From contig JAZUJB010000057.1 in the NCBI GenBank assembly GCA_045642545.1, positions 1-18,708 of the forward strand: a stretch of 18,708 nucleotides of DNA, read 5' to 3'. Position numbers and translations under genes: made by a program. The DNA comes from F23-B02 sp045642545 (GTDB lineage: Bacteria > Bacillota > Clostridia > Oscillospirales > Oscillospiraceae). Each line of letters begins with the position of its first letter. The first letter of the stretch is position 1. The notes under the pieces were generated by a model. The model saw only the letters and a program-made list of their open reading frames with translations. It did not search any database and was not told the origin of the DNA. Positions 1-6,219 of this stretch are shown piece after piece.

Positions 1-5
1 TTCAT
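1..5 (-). CDS. Possible start of a further minus-strand gene (5 bases only)
   Basis: Just after the stop codon of the lipoprotein gene, the minus strand reads GGAGAACGAAT and then ATG at 5-3. This is a reasonable Shine-Dalgarno with a 7-base spacer, so the thyA-folA-lipoprotein operon probably continues beyond the window edge. Nothing can be said about the product because only five bases are present. Confidence 0.3.
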
Positions 6-16
6 ATTCGTTCTCC

Positions 17-607
17 TCAGCCTTCGGATTTGACGAGCGGGAGAGTGGTCGACTGCTCGCCTGCGCTTTCGCCCATTTTGTAGGTTACCTTGAGCGCGGT
101 GCCGTCATCGTTAACAGAGGAGCCTGTTACGATAAGCTCCAGCGCGGAGCTTTCGATTTCCTTCTCAAAGCGGTAGCCGTCGGGATTGAAGATATCGCAG
201 ACAATGAGCTTGCCCGAGGCCTCGTAATTGTTGTAGGCAACGAGCTTGCCGTTATCCCAGAATGCGCCGAAATAGGAGTCGGAGGCAAGGCCGTTTTTGA
301 TGTCGTAGTAGCGGCAGAAAACCTTGTTGTCGGTGGTGAAGCGAACGCCGATAAGGCCGTTTGCAAGCTTTGCAATCTTGGGCTGATTTGAGCAGCTCGC
401 TTTTTCGATTACCGTGCCGTCTGCGGCGGTGATTGTGTAGGTGTACTTGATGGAATAGTCCTCGGACTCAATCATAAGCACCTCGAAGCCGTCGCCGCGC
501 GAGAGAATAATCGGGGTGTTTTCGGGCTCTGCCTCGGGTTCGTCCTTGCCGCAGCCGACAAGCAGAACGGTAAGCAATATGAGCAAAACCGCGAAGAATT
601 TTTTCAT
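17..607 (-). CDS. Predicted lipoprotein of unknown function
   Basis: A 196-residue protein with a clear type II signal peptide: MKKFF, a hydrophobic stretch at about residues 6-17, then the lipobox LLVGC with Cys19 as the lipidated residue. The mature protein starts with an acidic, Glu/Pro-rich linker (residues 21-30) typical of surface lipoproteins, so it should be anchored to the outer face of the membrane. The rest has alternating beta-rich segments (for example YSIKYTYTITAADGTVI and VRFTTDNKVFCRYYDI), but I do not recognise a family. The start at 607 is preceded by AAAGGAAATAAACG, and that ribosome site overlaps the end of folA, which stops at 611. This implies co-transcription with folA and thyA. 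Processing would need LspA, which is encoded at 6219-7010. A link to folate metabolism is not evident; co-location may be incidental. Confidence 0.85.
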   Translation of the reverse strand: MKKFFAVLLILLTVLLVGCGKDEPEAEPENTPIILSRGDGFEVLMIESEDYSIKYTYTITAADGTVIEKASCSNQPKIAKLANGLIGVRFTTDNKVFCRYYDIKNGLASDSYFGAFWDNGKLVAYNNYEASGKLIVCDIFNPDGYRFEKEIESSALELIVTGSSVNDDGTALKVTYKMGESAGEQSTTLPLVKSEG

Positions 608-610
608 CGT

Positions 611-1084
611 TTATTTCCTTTCGTAGCACATAAAGCGGTAGCCTATGCCGTTTTCCTCAAGCGCTTGGCCCTCATCGGTAACGCACCAGTCCTCCGCCTC
701 GTCGAGATTGGGGAAGAACGAGTCGGACTCGGGGCAAAGCTCTATTTTCGTAACGAAAATGCGGTCAAGCTGAGGGTAGAAATCGCGGTAAACGCTTGCG
801 CCGCCGATTACAACGGCATCGCCGCCGCACATTGCGACAGCCTCCTCAACAGAGTGTGCAACGAGCGCGCCCTCAACGGTGATATCCTGCCGCGTAACAA
901 CGATGTTGCGGCGGTTTTTAAGCGGCTTTCCGCCGGGAAAATCGGCGAGGGTTTTTCTGCCGACAATGACGGTCTTGCCGTCGGTAACGCGCCTAAACTG
1001 TGCGCGGTCGGCCTTGAGCACAATGGGCTGAGTGCCCTTTGCGCCTATGCCCCAGTCCGAGTAAACTGCAACTATTGCGTCCAT
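611..1084 (-). CDS. folA: Dihydrofolate reductase
   Basis: A 157-residue protein, normal length for bacterial DHFR (about 160). It reduces dihydrofolate to tetrahydrofolate with NADPH in the cytoplasm, regenerating the cofactor oxidised by thymidylate synthase. Family landmarks are visible in order: the WGIGAKG Met20-loop region (residues 11-17), the catalytic acid in LKADRAQFR near residue 26, the NADPH-binding VIVGRKTL at about 39-46, NRRNIVVTR, and VVIGGASVYRDF followed by FVTKIEL. The start at 1084 has GAGGTG upstream with a 6-base spacer. It lies 9 bases after the stop of thyA, and the lipoprotein gene follows 3 bases after its own stop, so the three form one operon. The pairing with ThyA fits function exactly, since ThyA uses methylene-THF as both carbon donor and reductant and releases dihydrofolate. 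Confidence 0.96.
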   Translation of the reverse strand: MDAIVAVYSDWGIGAKGTQPIVLKADRAQFRRVTDGKTVIVGRKTLADFPGGKPLKNRRNIVVTRQDITVEGALVAHSVEEAVAMCGGDAVVIGGASVYRDFYPQLDRIFVTKIELCPESDSFFPNLDEAEDWCVTDEGQALEENGIGYRFMCYERK

Positions 1085-1093
1085 GGCTTCACC

Positions 1094-1924
1094 TCAGACG
1101 GCAACGGGAATTTTGCCCGAAAAATCGCTGAATTCGTAGCCCTCCATCTTGAAGCTGTCGCGGGTGAACTTGTAGAAATCGTCGACCTCGGGGTCGATGA
1201 TGAACTTCGGTGCGGCCTTCGGCTCGTTTGCGATAATCTCCTCGATGAGAGGAATGTGGCGGTCATAGATGTGCGCGTCGGCAATGACATGCACGAGCTC
1301 GCCAGGCTCAAGGCCTGCGACCTGCGCCATCATGCAGGTTAAAACCGCGTACTGTACGACATTCCAGTTGTTTGCCGCGAGCATATCCTGCGAGCGCTGA
1401 TTGAGAATTGCGTTGAGCTTATTGCCGCTGACATTGAAGGTCATCGAGTAGGCGCAGGGGTACAGCGCCATCTCGCTGAGGTCTGCGTGGTTGTATATGT
1501 TGGTCATGATGCGGCGTGAGGCGGGGTTGTGCTTGAGGTCGTAGATAACGCGGTCGACCTGGTCCATATCGCCCTCGCGGTAGTGGTGCTTTACGCCCAG
1601 CTGATAGCCGTATGCCTTGCCGATGGAGCCGCTCTCATCTGCCCATGCGTCCCATACGCGGGTGCGCAGCTCGTTTACATTGTTGCTCTTTGCCTGCCAT
1701 ATCCACAGAAGCTCGTCAATCGCGGACTTCCAGAAGGTGCGGCGGATTGTGAGAATGGGAAACTCCTCCGCGAGATTGTAGCGGTTGACTATGCCGAATT
1801 TTTTAACGGTGTGCGCAGGGGTGCCGTCCTCCCAGCGCGGACGGACATCAAGGTCGGTGTCCCAGATGCCGTTTTCAAGTATATCCTTACAGTTGGCAAT
1901 AAATATTTCGTCTGCTCTGCTCAT
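1094..1924 (-). CDS. thyA: Thymidylate synthase (ThyA; Bacillus/phi3T-like subfamily)
   Basis: A 276-residue protein that methylates dUMP to dTMP using methylenetetrahydrofolate. The nucleophile is Cys157 in ALYPCAYS. Other landmarks are VWDAWADE (90-97), NPASRRIM (133-140) for phosphate binding, QRSQDM, and HVIADAHIYDRH near the C-terminus. The sequence resembles from memory the B. subtilis ThyA/phage phi3T branch (DVRxxWxxDGTPAHT, ELLWIWQxKSN, PCxY) rather than the E. coli type with LPPCH. The open frame extends upstream to 1960, but ATG at 1924 is the real start: AGGAGGG lies 10 bases before it and the 12 upstream codons cover that ribosome site. It is first in the thyA-folA-lipoprotein operon, and a promoter is visible upstream. 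The substitution of LGxPFN by AANNWN is probably a subfamily trait. Confidence 0.95.
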   Translation of the reverse strand: MSRADEIFIANCKDILENGIWDTDLDVRPRWEDGTPAHTVKKFGIVNRYNLAEEFPILTIRRTFWKSAIDELLWIWQAKSNNVNELRTRVWDAWADESGSIGKAYGYQLGVKHHYREGDMDQVDRVIYDLKHNPASRRIMTNIYNHADLSEMALYPCAYSMTFNVSGNKLNAILNQRSQDMLAANNWNVVQYAVLTCMMAQVAGLEPGELVHVIADAHIYDRHIPLIEEIIANEPKAAPKFIIDPEVDDFYKFTRDSFKMEGYEFSDFSGKIPVAV

Positions 1925-1963
1925 ATTTTCACGCCCTCCTAAGTTTTTAAATACAATCACATT

Positions 1964-1993
1964 ATTTTACCACAAGCACCGACCGATGTGCAA
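1964..1993 (-). promoter_or_regulatory. Predicted vegetative promoter for thyA-folA
   Basis: On the minus strand, TTGCAC (1988-1993) and TAAAAT (1964-1969) are separated by 18 bases. This is a good match to the housekeeping sigma consensus, about 40 bases upstream of the thyA start. Seen by eye only. Confidence 0.5.
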
Positions 1994-2005
1994 CGGAATA
2001 TTATA
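1978..2005 (+). promoter_or_regulatory. Possible sigma-K-type promoter for dpaAB
   Basis: On the plus strand AC (1978-1979) is followed after 17 bases by AATATTATA (1997-2005). This fits the mother-cell sigma-K pattern AC-N16/17-CATANNNTA except for the first base of the -10. In B. subtilis the orthologous spoVF operon is sigma-K dependent. Transcription would begin near 2012, just before GGGAGG at 2017-2022, which supports the GTG at 2030 as the dpaA start. The element is short, so chance match is possible. Confidence 0.4.
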
Positions 2006-2029
2006 AAGGAGAAACGGGAGGTGGTTTCG

Positions 2030-2875
2030 GTGAGATATCTTATTGTCGGCGGAGATGACAGACTTGTTGAGCTTGCGCGGCTTCTGCTCAATGAGGGCAA
2101 TGAGGTGCGCTGCCTTGCGCTCGATTCGGCTTCCTTGCCCGAGGGTGCTGTGCGCGTTGAGTCCGTCTGCGCTGCCGACTGCGTAATACTGCCGCTGCCT
2201 GCGGAGGCGCGGCTCGGCGCGCTCAATGCGCCGTACTCAGGCAGGGTGTATCCGCTGAGCGAAATTCTCGGCAGTCTGCCCGAGGGAACGCTTGTCTGCG
2301 GCGGCAAGATAAGCAGTCAGCTGAGGGCGCTTGCAGAGAAAAACAGACTCAGAATTTTTGACTATATGGCGCGGGCGGAGTTTACCGTCGGCAATGCCGC
2401 GGTTACCGCCGAGGGCGCTGTTTCGGCGCTGATGTCAAATCTCAAGCGCACAATATACGGCAGCCGCGTGCTTGTCATCGGCTACGGCAGAATAGGCAAG
2501 CTTTTATCGTGCAAGCTGAAGAGCTTAGACGCGGAAACCTATGTGATGTCGCGCAATACCGAGGCTCGCGCGCTTGCCGAGGGTATGGGGATGCACGCGC
2601 TTGCGCCGAGCGTCGACGCTTCGGTTTTGTCCGCATTTGATGCGGTGGTAAACACCGCGCCTGCGCCCGTTCTGTGCTCGCTTGCGGCGCTGCGCCGCGA
2701 GTGTCTGCTGCTTGAGCTTGCGTCAGCGCCCGGCGGCTTCGATTCAGACGAGGCAAAGCGGCTCGGGCTCAGCTATATTGCCGCGCCCGGTCTGCCGGGC
2801 AGGTACGCGCCGCAGACGGCGGCAAGGCTCATTTTTGAGTCTGTCGGGAACATATTGAGGGAGAGTGGGAAATGA
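2030..2875 (+). CDS. dpaA: Dipicolinate synthase subunit A
   Basis: About 281 residues from GTG at 2030. With DpaB it converts the lysine-pathway intermediate dihydrodipicolinate to dipicolinic acid in the mother cell; the Ca-DPA chelate is then loaded into the spore core. It aligns well from memory with B. subtilis SpoVFA (297 aa): an N-terminal Rossmann-like start MRYLIVGGDDRLVELARLLL, a central NAD(P)-binding motif VLVIGYGRIGKLL at about residues 146-158, and C-terminal LELASAPGGFDSDEA and APGLPGRYAPQTAA. The frame is open from GTG 1988, and GTG at 2021 is also possible (AAAGGAG 9 bases upstream). I prefer 2030 because GGGAGG sits 7 bases before it and the residues from there match the family N-terminus. 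It overlaps dpaB by three bases (ATGA), implying translational coupling. Confidence 0.95.
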   Translation: MRYLIVGGDDRLVELARLLLNEGNEVRCLALDSASLPEGAVRVESVCAADCVILPLPAEARLGALNAPYSGRVYPLSEILGSLPEGTLVCGGKISSQLRALAEKNRLRIFDYMARAEFTVGNAAVTAEGAVSALMSNLKRTIYGSRVLVIGYGRIGKLLSCKLKSLDAETYVMSRNTEARALAEGMGMHALAPSVDASVLSAFDAVVNTAPAPVLCSLAALRRECLLLELASAPGGFDSDEAKRLGLSYIAAPGLPGRYAPQTAARLIFESVGNILRESGK

Positions 2876-3441
2876 TGAAAAAACGCGTGGGGCTTGCGCT
2901 TTGCGGCTCCTACTGTACCTATGAAAAGCTGTTTACGCAGCTTGAAAAGCTCAGCAAAAAATACGAGCTTGTGCCGATTATGAGCGATACCGCGGCAAAT
3001 ACCGACAGCCGCTTCGGGTACGCGGAGGACTTCAAGGCAAAGCTGTATGAGCTGACGGGCAGATTTCCCGTTGAGAGCATAGTCGAGGCAGAGCCGCTTG
3101 GCCCTACTCTGCCGATGGATGCGCTCATCATAGCGCCCTGCACGGGCAACACAATGGCAAAGCTTGCGCACGGAATTACCGACAGCGCGGTTACGATGGC
3201 GGCAAAGGCGCATCTGCGAAACGGCAAGCCGCTTGTCATCGCGTTTTCGACAAACGACGGGCTGACGGGCTCGGCGCAGAATATCGCGGCGCTTTTCAAC
3301 CGCAAGAATGTGTATCTCGTGCCGTACGGGCAGGACGATTACGCAAAAAAGCCGTACTCGCTTGCGTCGGATTTTGCACTTATAGATGCCGCGCTTGAGG
3401 CGGCGCTTGACGGTAAGCAGCTGCAGCCTGTACTGATATAA
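2872..3441 (+). CDS. dpaB: Dipicolinate synthase subunit B
   Basis: A 189-residue flavoprotein-fold subunit that partners DpaA in making dipicolinate during sporulation. It matches B. subtilis SpoVFB (about 200 aa) throughout: VGLALCGSYCTYEK at the N-terminus, EAEPLGPTLPMDALIIAPCT in the middle, then GNTMAKLAHGITDSAVTMAA and YLVPYGQDDYAKKP, ending in LQPVLI. The ATG at 2872 overlaps the dpaA stop; a second ATG directly follows at 2875 and either could be used. No dapA, dapG or asd gene adjoins the pair, so the precursor must come from lysine genes elsewhere. A strong terminator begins at its stop codon. Its presence is the best evidence in the window that the organism forms endospores. Confidence 0.95.
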   Translation: MMKKRVGLALCGSYCTYEKLFTQLEKLSKKYELVPIMSDTAANTDSRFGYAEDFKAKLYELTGRFPVESIVEAEPLGPTLPMDALIIAPCTGNTMAKLAHGITDSAVTMAAKAHLRNGKPLVIAFSTNDGLTGSAQNIAALFNRKNVYLVPYGQDDYAKKPYSLASDFALIDAALEAALDGKQLQPVLI

Positions 3442-3470
3442 AAAAAGCTTCCCATCTGGGAAGCTTTTTT
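3441..3470 (+). terminator. Bidirectional rho-independent terminator after dpaB
   Basis: AAAAAAGCTTCCCA (3441-3454) is perfectly complementary to TGGGAAGCTTTTTT (3457-3470) with a 2-base centre, in practice a 4-base loop. The stem ends in six T on the plus strand and six A before it, so it can stop transcripts from both sides. It separates dpaB from the convergent SPFH gene. Confidence 0.92.
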
Positions 3471-3564
3471 AACTTCGTTTTTACGCTTCTACTTGTTGTT
3501 ATTGCAGACGCCCGACCGGTGAATGCAAGCTGAAGTTAAGATGTACATCAACCAATCGGCGCAG
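3471..3564 (+). repeat. Degenerate interspersed repeat, copy A
   Basis: The block from CCCGACC (3511) through GCTGAAGTTAAG to CATCAACCAATCGGCGCAG (3564) matches 4755-4809, with long identical runs such as CATCAACCAATCGG and one single-base gap. The bases before it, TACGCTTCTACTTGTTG (3482-3498), resemble the tail of the repeat near 4720-4745 and the inner arm of the MITE at 17461-17480. No ORF or RNA gene is apparent here. Confidence 0.65.
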
Positions 3565-3620
3565 ACTATGTCGGCAGAAAACGGTCGTGCCACCGTAGAA
3601 AAGACTACGGCATATGTATA

Positions 3621-3649
3621 ACCGAATAAGAAGCGGCTCCCGCCGCCTC
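3621..3649 (-). repeat. Hairpin-bearing inverted repeat arm, also likely terminator of the SPFH gene
   Basis: Read on the minus strand, this 29-base stretch contains GCGGC-GGGA-GCCGC (3633-3646) followed by TTCTTATTCG, and begins about 8 bases after the SPFH stop. It could act as a modest intrinsic terminator. It is 25/29 identical, in inverted orientation, to plus-strand 4695-4723 on the other side of the SPFH gene. Confidence 0.6.
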
Positions 3650-3656
3650 CCGGCGC

Positions 3657-4598
3657 TTAATCGCCTAAGTCGGGGGTAATCATCAGACCTGAGCCGTCAG
3701 TTACAATCTGCGGCAGCTCGCCGTTCCACTTCTCAAGATACATCTGCTGAATCCAGGTGTCGGGCATCTTCTGAAGCGCCTCCTGAGTAATCTTGAGAGC
3801 ATCGGCTTCGCCCTGCGCCTCGAGCACCTTGGCCTCGGCTTCAATAGCCGCAACCTCGCGTGCCTCTTCTGCCTTGATGACGGCCTGCTTCTTCTCCTGC
3901 TCGGCCTTGAGTGCGTTCTGCTCGGCCTCCATCTTGGCCTCAACGGAGGCCTCGAATGCGTCGGAGAAGTCAATATCGCGGATGATAACCGAAGTAAAGG
4001 TTACATGGAACAGCTGCTCAACATTGGTTACCTCGGTATCGACCTCGGCAGACAGATGTGAACGGCTTTCAAGCAGATTCATTGCCGAGTAGCGGGCAAA
4101 AACAATCTTTGCGCGCTCTTCGACTATGTTGCACAGCTTGGACTCGAGAATGTCATAAGAGCCGTAGCGCTGAGCGACCTCCATTACATATGCGGGGTCT
4201 AACTCGTACTGGTACTCGATGGCTGCGGTAAGGGGCTGTGCGTCCTTGGTGTAGGATGCAAAGGATGCCTCCTTAACATGAACGCGCAGGTCGTACATCG
4301 TTACCGTCTCGGTGAACGGATTTACAATGTTAAGACCCTCATCGATGGTTCTGGAAATCTGACCGAAGGTCTTTACAACGCCTATCTCGGTTGCATCGAC
4401 AATGCGGATGCTGAAGAAGAGCGAAACCAGCAGAAACAGAGCAAGAATTGCACCCGAAGCAAGCTTCAGAGTCTTTCCGTACATGCTCATCTTTTTGGAC
4501 TGCGGGCTGTCGTCGGCTGCGCCGTTCTTAACACATACTCTGCCGCCGAAAAATGCAGCCAGAGCAAGTATTACCATTACTACGCCAAATACTATCAT
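3657..4598 (-). CDS. SPFH/band 7 (prohibitin-like) membrane protein
   Basis: A 313-residue protein with two N-terminal hydrophobic helices (about 2-20 and 46-67), separated by a Lys-rich loop containing SPQSKKMSMYGK. An SPFH domain follows: DATEIGVVKTFGQISRTIDEGLNIVNPF at its start and a FHVTFTSVIIRDIDFSDAF segment near its end. Residues about 222-275 form a Glu/Ala/Lys-rich coiled coil (EAKMEAEQNALKAEQEKKQ and onward), then a short C-terminal tail. Such proteins oligomerise in the membrane and organise lipid microdomains or associated proteases; the partner cannot be inferred here, as no NfeD or FtsH gene adjoins. The start at 4598 has CAGGAG 7-8 bases upstream. It is convergent with dpaB. 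Flanking DNA on both sides consists of repeats shared with each other, so the gene lies in a repeat-rich island between two conserved blocks. Confidence 0.9.
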   Translation of the reverse strand: MIVFGVVMVILALAAFFGGRVCVKNGAADDSPQSKKMSMYGKTLKLASGAILALFLLVSLFFSIRIVDATEIGVVKTFGQISRTIDEGLNIVNPFTETVTMYDLRVHVKEASFASYTKDAQPLTAAIEYQYELDPAYVMEVAQRYGSYDILESKLCNIVEERAKIVFARYSAMNLLESRSHLSAEVDTEVTNVEQLFHVTFTSVIIRDIDFSDAFEASVEAKMEAEQNALKAEQEKKQAVIKAEEAREVAAIEAEAKVLEAQGEADALKITQEALQKMPDTWIQQMYLEKWNGELPQIVTDGSGLMITPDLGD

Positions 4599-4651
4599 AA
4601 CTATTCTCCTGTTTTTTTATATTCGTTTCCACATATTTACTATTCTATTTT

Positions 4652-4747
4652 GCCATAACTCGACCGTATATTGCAAGCAAAAGTTATGCGCCGAGAGGCG
4701 GCGTGAGCCGCTTTTTGTTCGTTGCAGCGCTTATGCTTGTCGTTTTT
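4652..4747 (+). repeat. Degenerate interspersed repeat, copy B with hairpin
   Basis: GCCATAACTCGACCGTATATT at 4652 onwards repeats at 4748 (22 of 27 positions over 4652-4678 versus 4748-4774). Downstream is the hairpin GCGGC-GTGA-GCCGC (4698-4711) followed by TTTTTG, which looks like a plus-strand terminator, then GTTCGTTGCAGCGCTTATGC, the repeat tail. The interval 4599-4904 holds only these repeats; I see no gene in it. Confidence 0.65.
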
Positions 4748-4900
4748 GCCATAACCCGACCATATACTGCGTGCTGAAGTCAAGTCTGTCCATCAACCAA
4801 TCGGTGCAGGCAAAGCAGGGAAAAGCCTCCCCCTTGAGGGGAGGTGCCCCGAAGGGGCGAAAGGGTGGTATCGGGTGCCGCTTTTTGTCCGTTGCGACGC
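4748..4900 (+). repeat. Degenerate interspersed repeat, copy C carrying a palindromic GGGTGG element
   Basis: 4748-4809 repeats copies A and B. It is followed by CCTCCCCCTTGAGGGGAGG (4826-4844), GCCCCGAAGGGGC (4846-4858) and GGGTGG (4863-4868). The tail CCGCTTTTTGTCCGTTGCGA begins at 4878. The two adjacent palindromes plus GGGTGG match, in the same order, the right end of the MITE-like element at 17505-17547 when that is read on the minus strand. Confidence 0.75.
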
Positions 4901-4904
4901 AGAC

Positions 4905-5264
4905 TCAGTCATATCTTCTGAAATCGTAAGTATCTCTTTTCACATTTTCCAACCTGACACCGTTGATTTGAGCGGTATCATCATCTATCCACACGATATC
5001 GCAAGTGTTGCAATCATAATCCCAATAGATGTTTTTTACGCGCTTGCCGTCATCCAATTGGCACAGAACAGCATATCCCGTTGTTGCGCCGCCGTTGTTC
5101 AGATATGCGGTTATTGTATACTCACCTGACGGTGATGTGGATTCAGCAATTTTCTCGCCGGGTTTAATGGCATCTATGTCGTAGAAAAAATGATAAATTC
5201 CATAACCTACGATAAGGATAAGCACCGCAAGAATTATAAGAAGTGTCTTCTTCGTTTTTTTCAT
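4905..5264 (-). CDS. Small membrane-anchored protein, DUF5412-like
   Basis: A 119-residue protein: a basic start MKKTKK, one hydrophobic helix (about 7-26, LLIILAVLILIVGYGIYHFF), then an extracytoplasmic domain. The domain has SPSGEYTITAYLNNGGATTG, then KNIYWDYDCNTCDIVWIDDD, and INGVRLENVKRDTYDFRR at the C-terminus. From memory this pattern (SPxGxYT, GGATT, YW, W-D-x-INGxxL, YDFRR) fits the DUF5412 family, whose function is unknown. The frame is open from 5273, but the first codon there is a GTG inside the ribosome site; ATG at 5264 follows GAGGTG with a 6-base spacer and is the better start. The gene is separated from rluD by a 34-base gap on the same strand. It has no evident functional tie to its neighbours. 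Confidence 0.75.
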   Translation of the reverse strand: MKKTKKTLLIILAVLILIVGYGIYHFFYDIDAIKPGEKIAESTSPSGEYTITAYLNNGGATTGYAVLCQLDDGKRVKNIYWDYDCNTCDIVWIDDDTAQINGVRLENVKRDTYDFRRYD

Positions 5265-5298
5265 ACAGTCCACCTCAAATTCAAAGTTGCGGATACTA

Positions 5299-6219
5299 TT
5301 AATTTATAGGATTGCCGAGCTTGCTGAGGACTTCAACAAAGTACTCGGGCAGGTCGGTTTCGATGTGCACGGGCTCGTTTGTGCGCGGGTGGATAAACTT
5401 CAGCTCCCTTGCGTGCAGGCACTGCCCCTCAAGGCCCTTTTCCGATTTCGGAGCGCCGTAGGTGTAGTCTGCAAGCAGGGGGTGTCCGATGTGCGCCATA
5501 TGCACGCGTATCTGATGCGTGCGGCCCGTTTCAAGACGGCATCTTATGTGCGTATAGCCGTTGTACCGCGCGATGACCTCCCAGTGCGTAACGGCATTGC
5601 GCGAGTTTTTGTCCGTTACCGCCATACGCTTGCGGTCGGTAGGGTGTCTGCCGATGGGTGCGTCAACCGTGCCCGAATCCTCGCGGAGTCTGCCCTTCAC
5701 GACAGCCTCGTAAACGCGCGAAAGACTGCGGTCGGAAAGCTGCGCGGAAAGTCCGAGGTGGGCAAAATCGTTCTTTGCGACTATGAGCAGACCCGAGGTG
5801 TCCTTATCTATGCGATGCACGATGCCGGGGCGCTTTTCGCCGCCTATGCCCGAGAGCGAGTCGCCGCAGCGGAACATCAAGGCGTTTACAAGCGTGCCGT
5901 CGGGATGACCTGCTGCGGGATGTACAACCATACCGCGCGGCTTGTTGACAACGACAACATCGCTGTCCTCGTAGACGATGTCGAGCGGGATATCCTGCGG
6001 CTTGAGCTCGATATCATCGGGCTCGGGCAGGGTGAGCGAAACAAGGTCGCCCTGAGAACATTTATAGTTTTTTCTGACGGGCTTTCCGTTGACGGAAACC
6101 GCGCCGTCATCAAGCAGGCGCTGCGTCGCAGAGCGCGTAAGCTCCTCAATTGAGCGCGCAAGGAGAGCGTCGATTCGCTCGCCGCTCTCCTGTACAGTTA
6201 ATTCTATAATATTTTCCAT
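5299..6219 (-). CDS. RluD-family 23S rRNA pseudouridine synthase
   Basis: A 306-residue RluA/RluD-type enzyme that isomerises uridines in large-subunit rRNA. An S4 RNA-binding domain occupies about residues 12-70 (GERIDALLARSIEELTRSAT ... VNGKPVRKNYKCSQGD). The catalytic domain has VVVNKPRGMVVHPAAGH (88-104), the signature HRIDKDTSGLLI (135-146) with Asp138 as the catalytic residue, and RLETGRTHQIRVHMAHIGHP. Length is usual for the family (about 300-325). Its ATG overlaps the lspA stop by one base (TGATG), so the two are translationally coupled; lspA-rluD adjacency is common in Firmicutes (B. subtilis lspA-ylyB). It closes the long minus-strand array. Which rRNA positions are targeted cannot be told from sequence alone, so I leave the symbol empty. 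Confidence 0.94.
   Translation of the reverse strand: MENIIELTVQESGERIDALLARSIEELTRSATQRLLDDGAVSVNGKPVRKNYKCSQGDLVSLTLPEPDDIELKPQDIPLDIVYEDSDVVVVNKPRGMVVHPAAGHPDGTLVNALMFRCGDSLSGIGGEKRPGIVHRIDKDTSGLLIVAKNDFAHLGLSAQLSDRSLSRVYEAVVKGRLREDSGTVDAPIGRHPTDRKRMAVTDKNSRNAVTHWEVIARYNGYTHIRCRLETGRTHQIRVHMAHIGHPLLADYTYGAPKSEKGLEGQCLHARELKFIHPRTNEPVHIETDLPEYFVEVLSKLGNPIN

Noticed and set aside
1094..1924. ThyA as evidence for an integrated phage
   Set aside because: The resemblance to phi3T ThyA is of the subfamily only. The neighbours are folA, a lipoprotein gene and dpaAB, with no phage genes or attachment repeats.
3592..3610. Hairpin CCGTAG-AAAAGA-CTACGG considered as a terminator
   Set aside because: The stem is only six pairs and no T tract follows on either strand; the better candidate for the SPFH gene is at 3621-3649.
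5287..6153. A 288-codon plus-strand frame opposite rluD, and similar ones opposite folA, lspA and the HlyD-like gene
   Set aside because: All mirror genes with clear family motifs on the minus strand and lack ribosome sites of their own.
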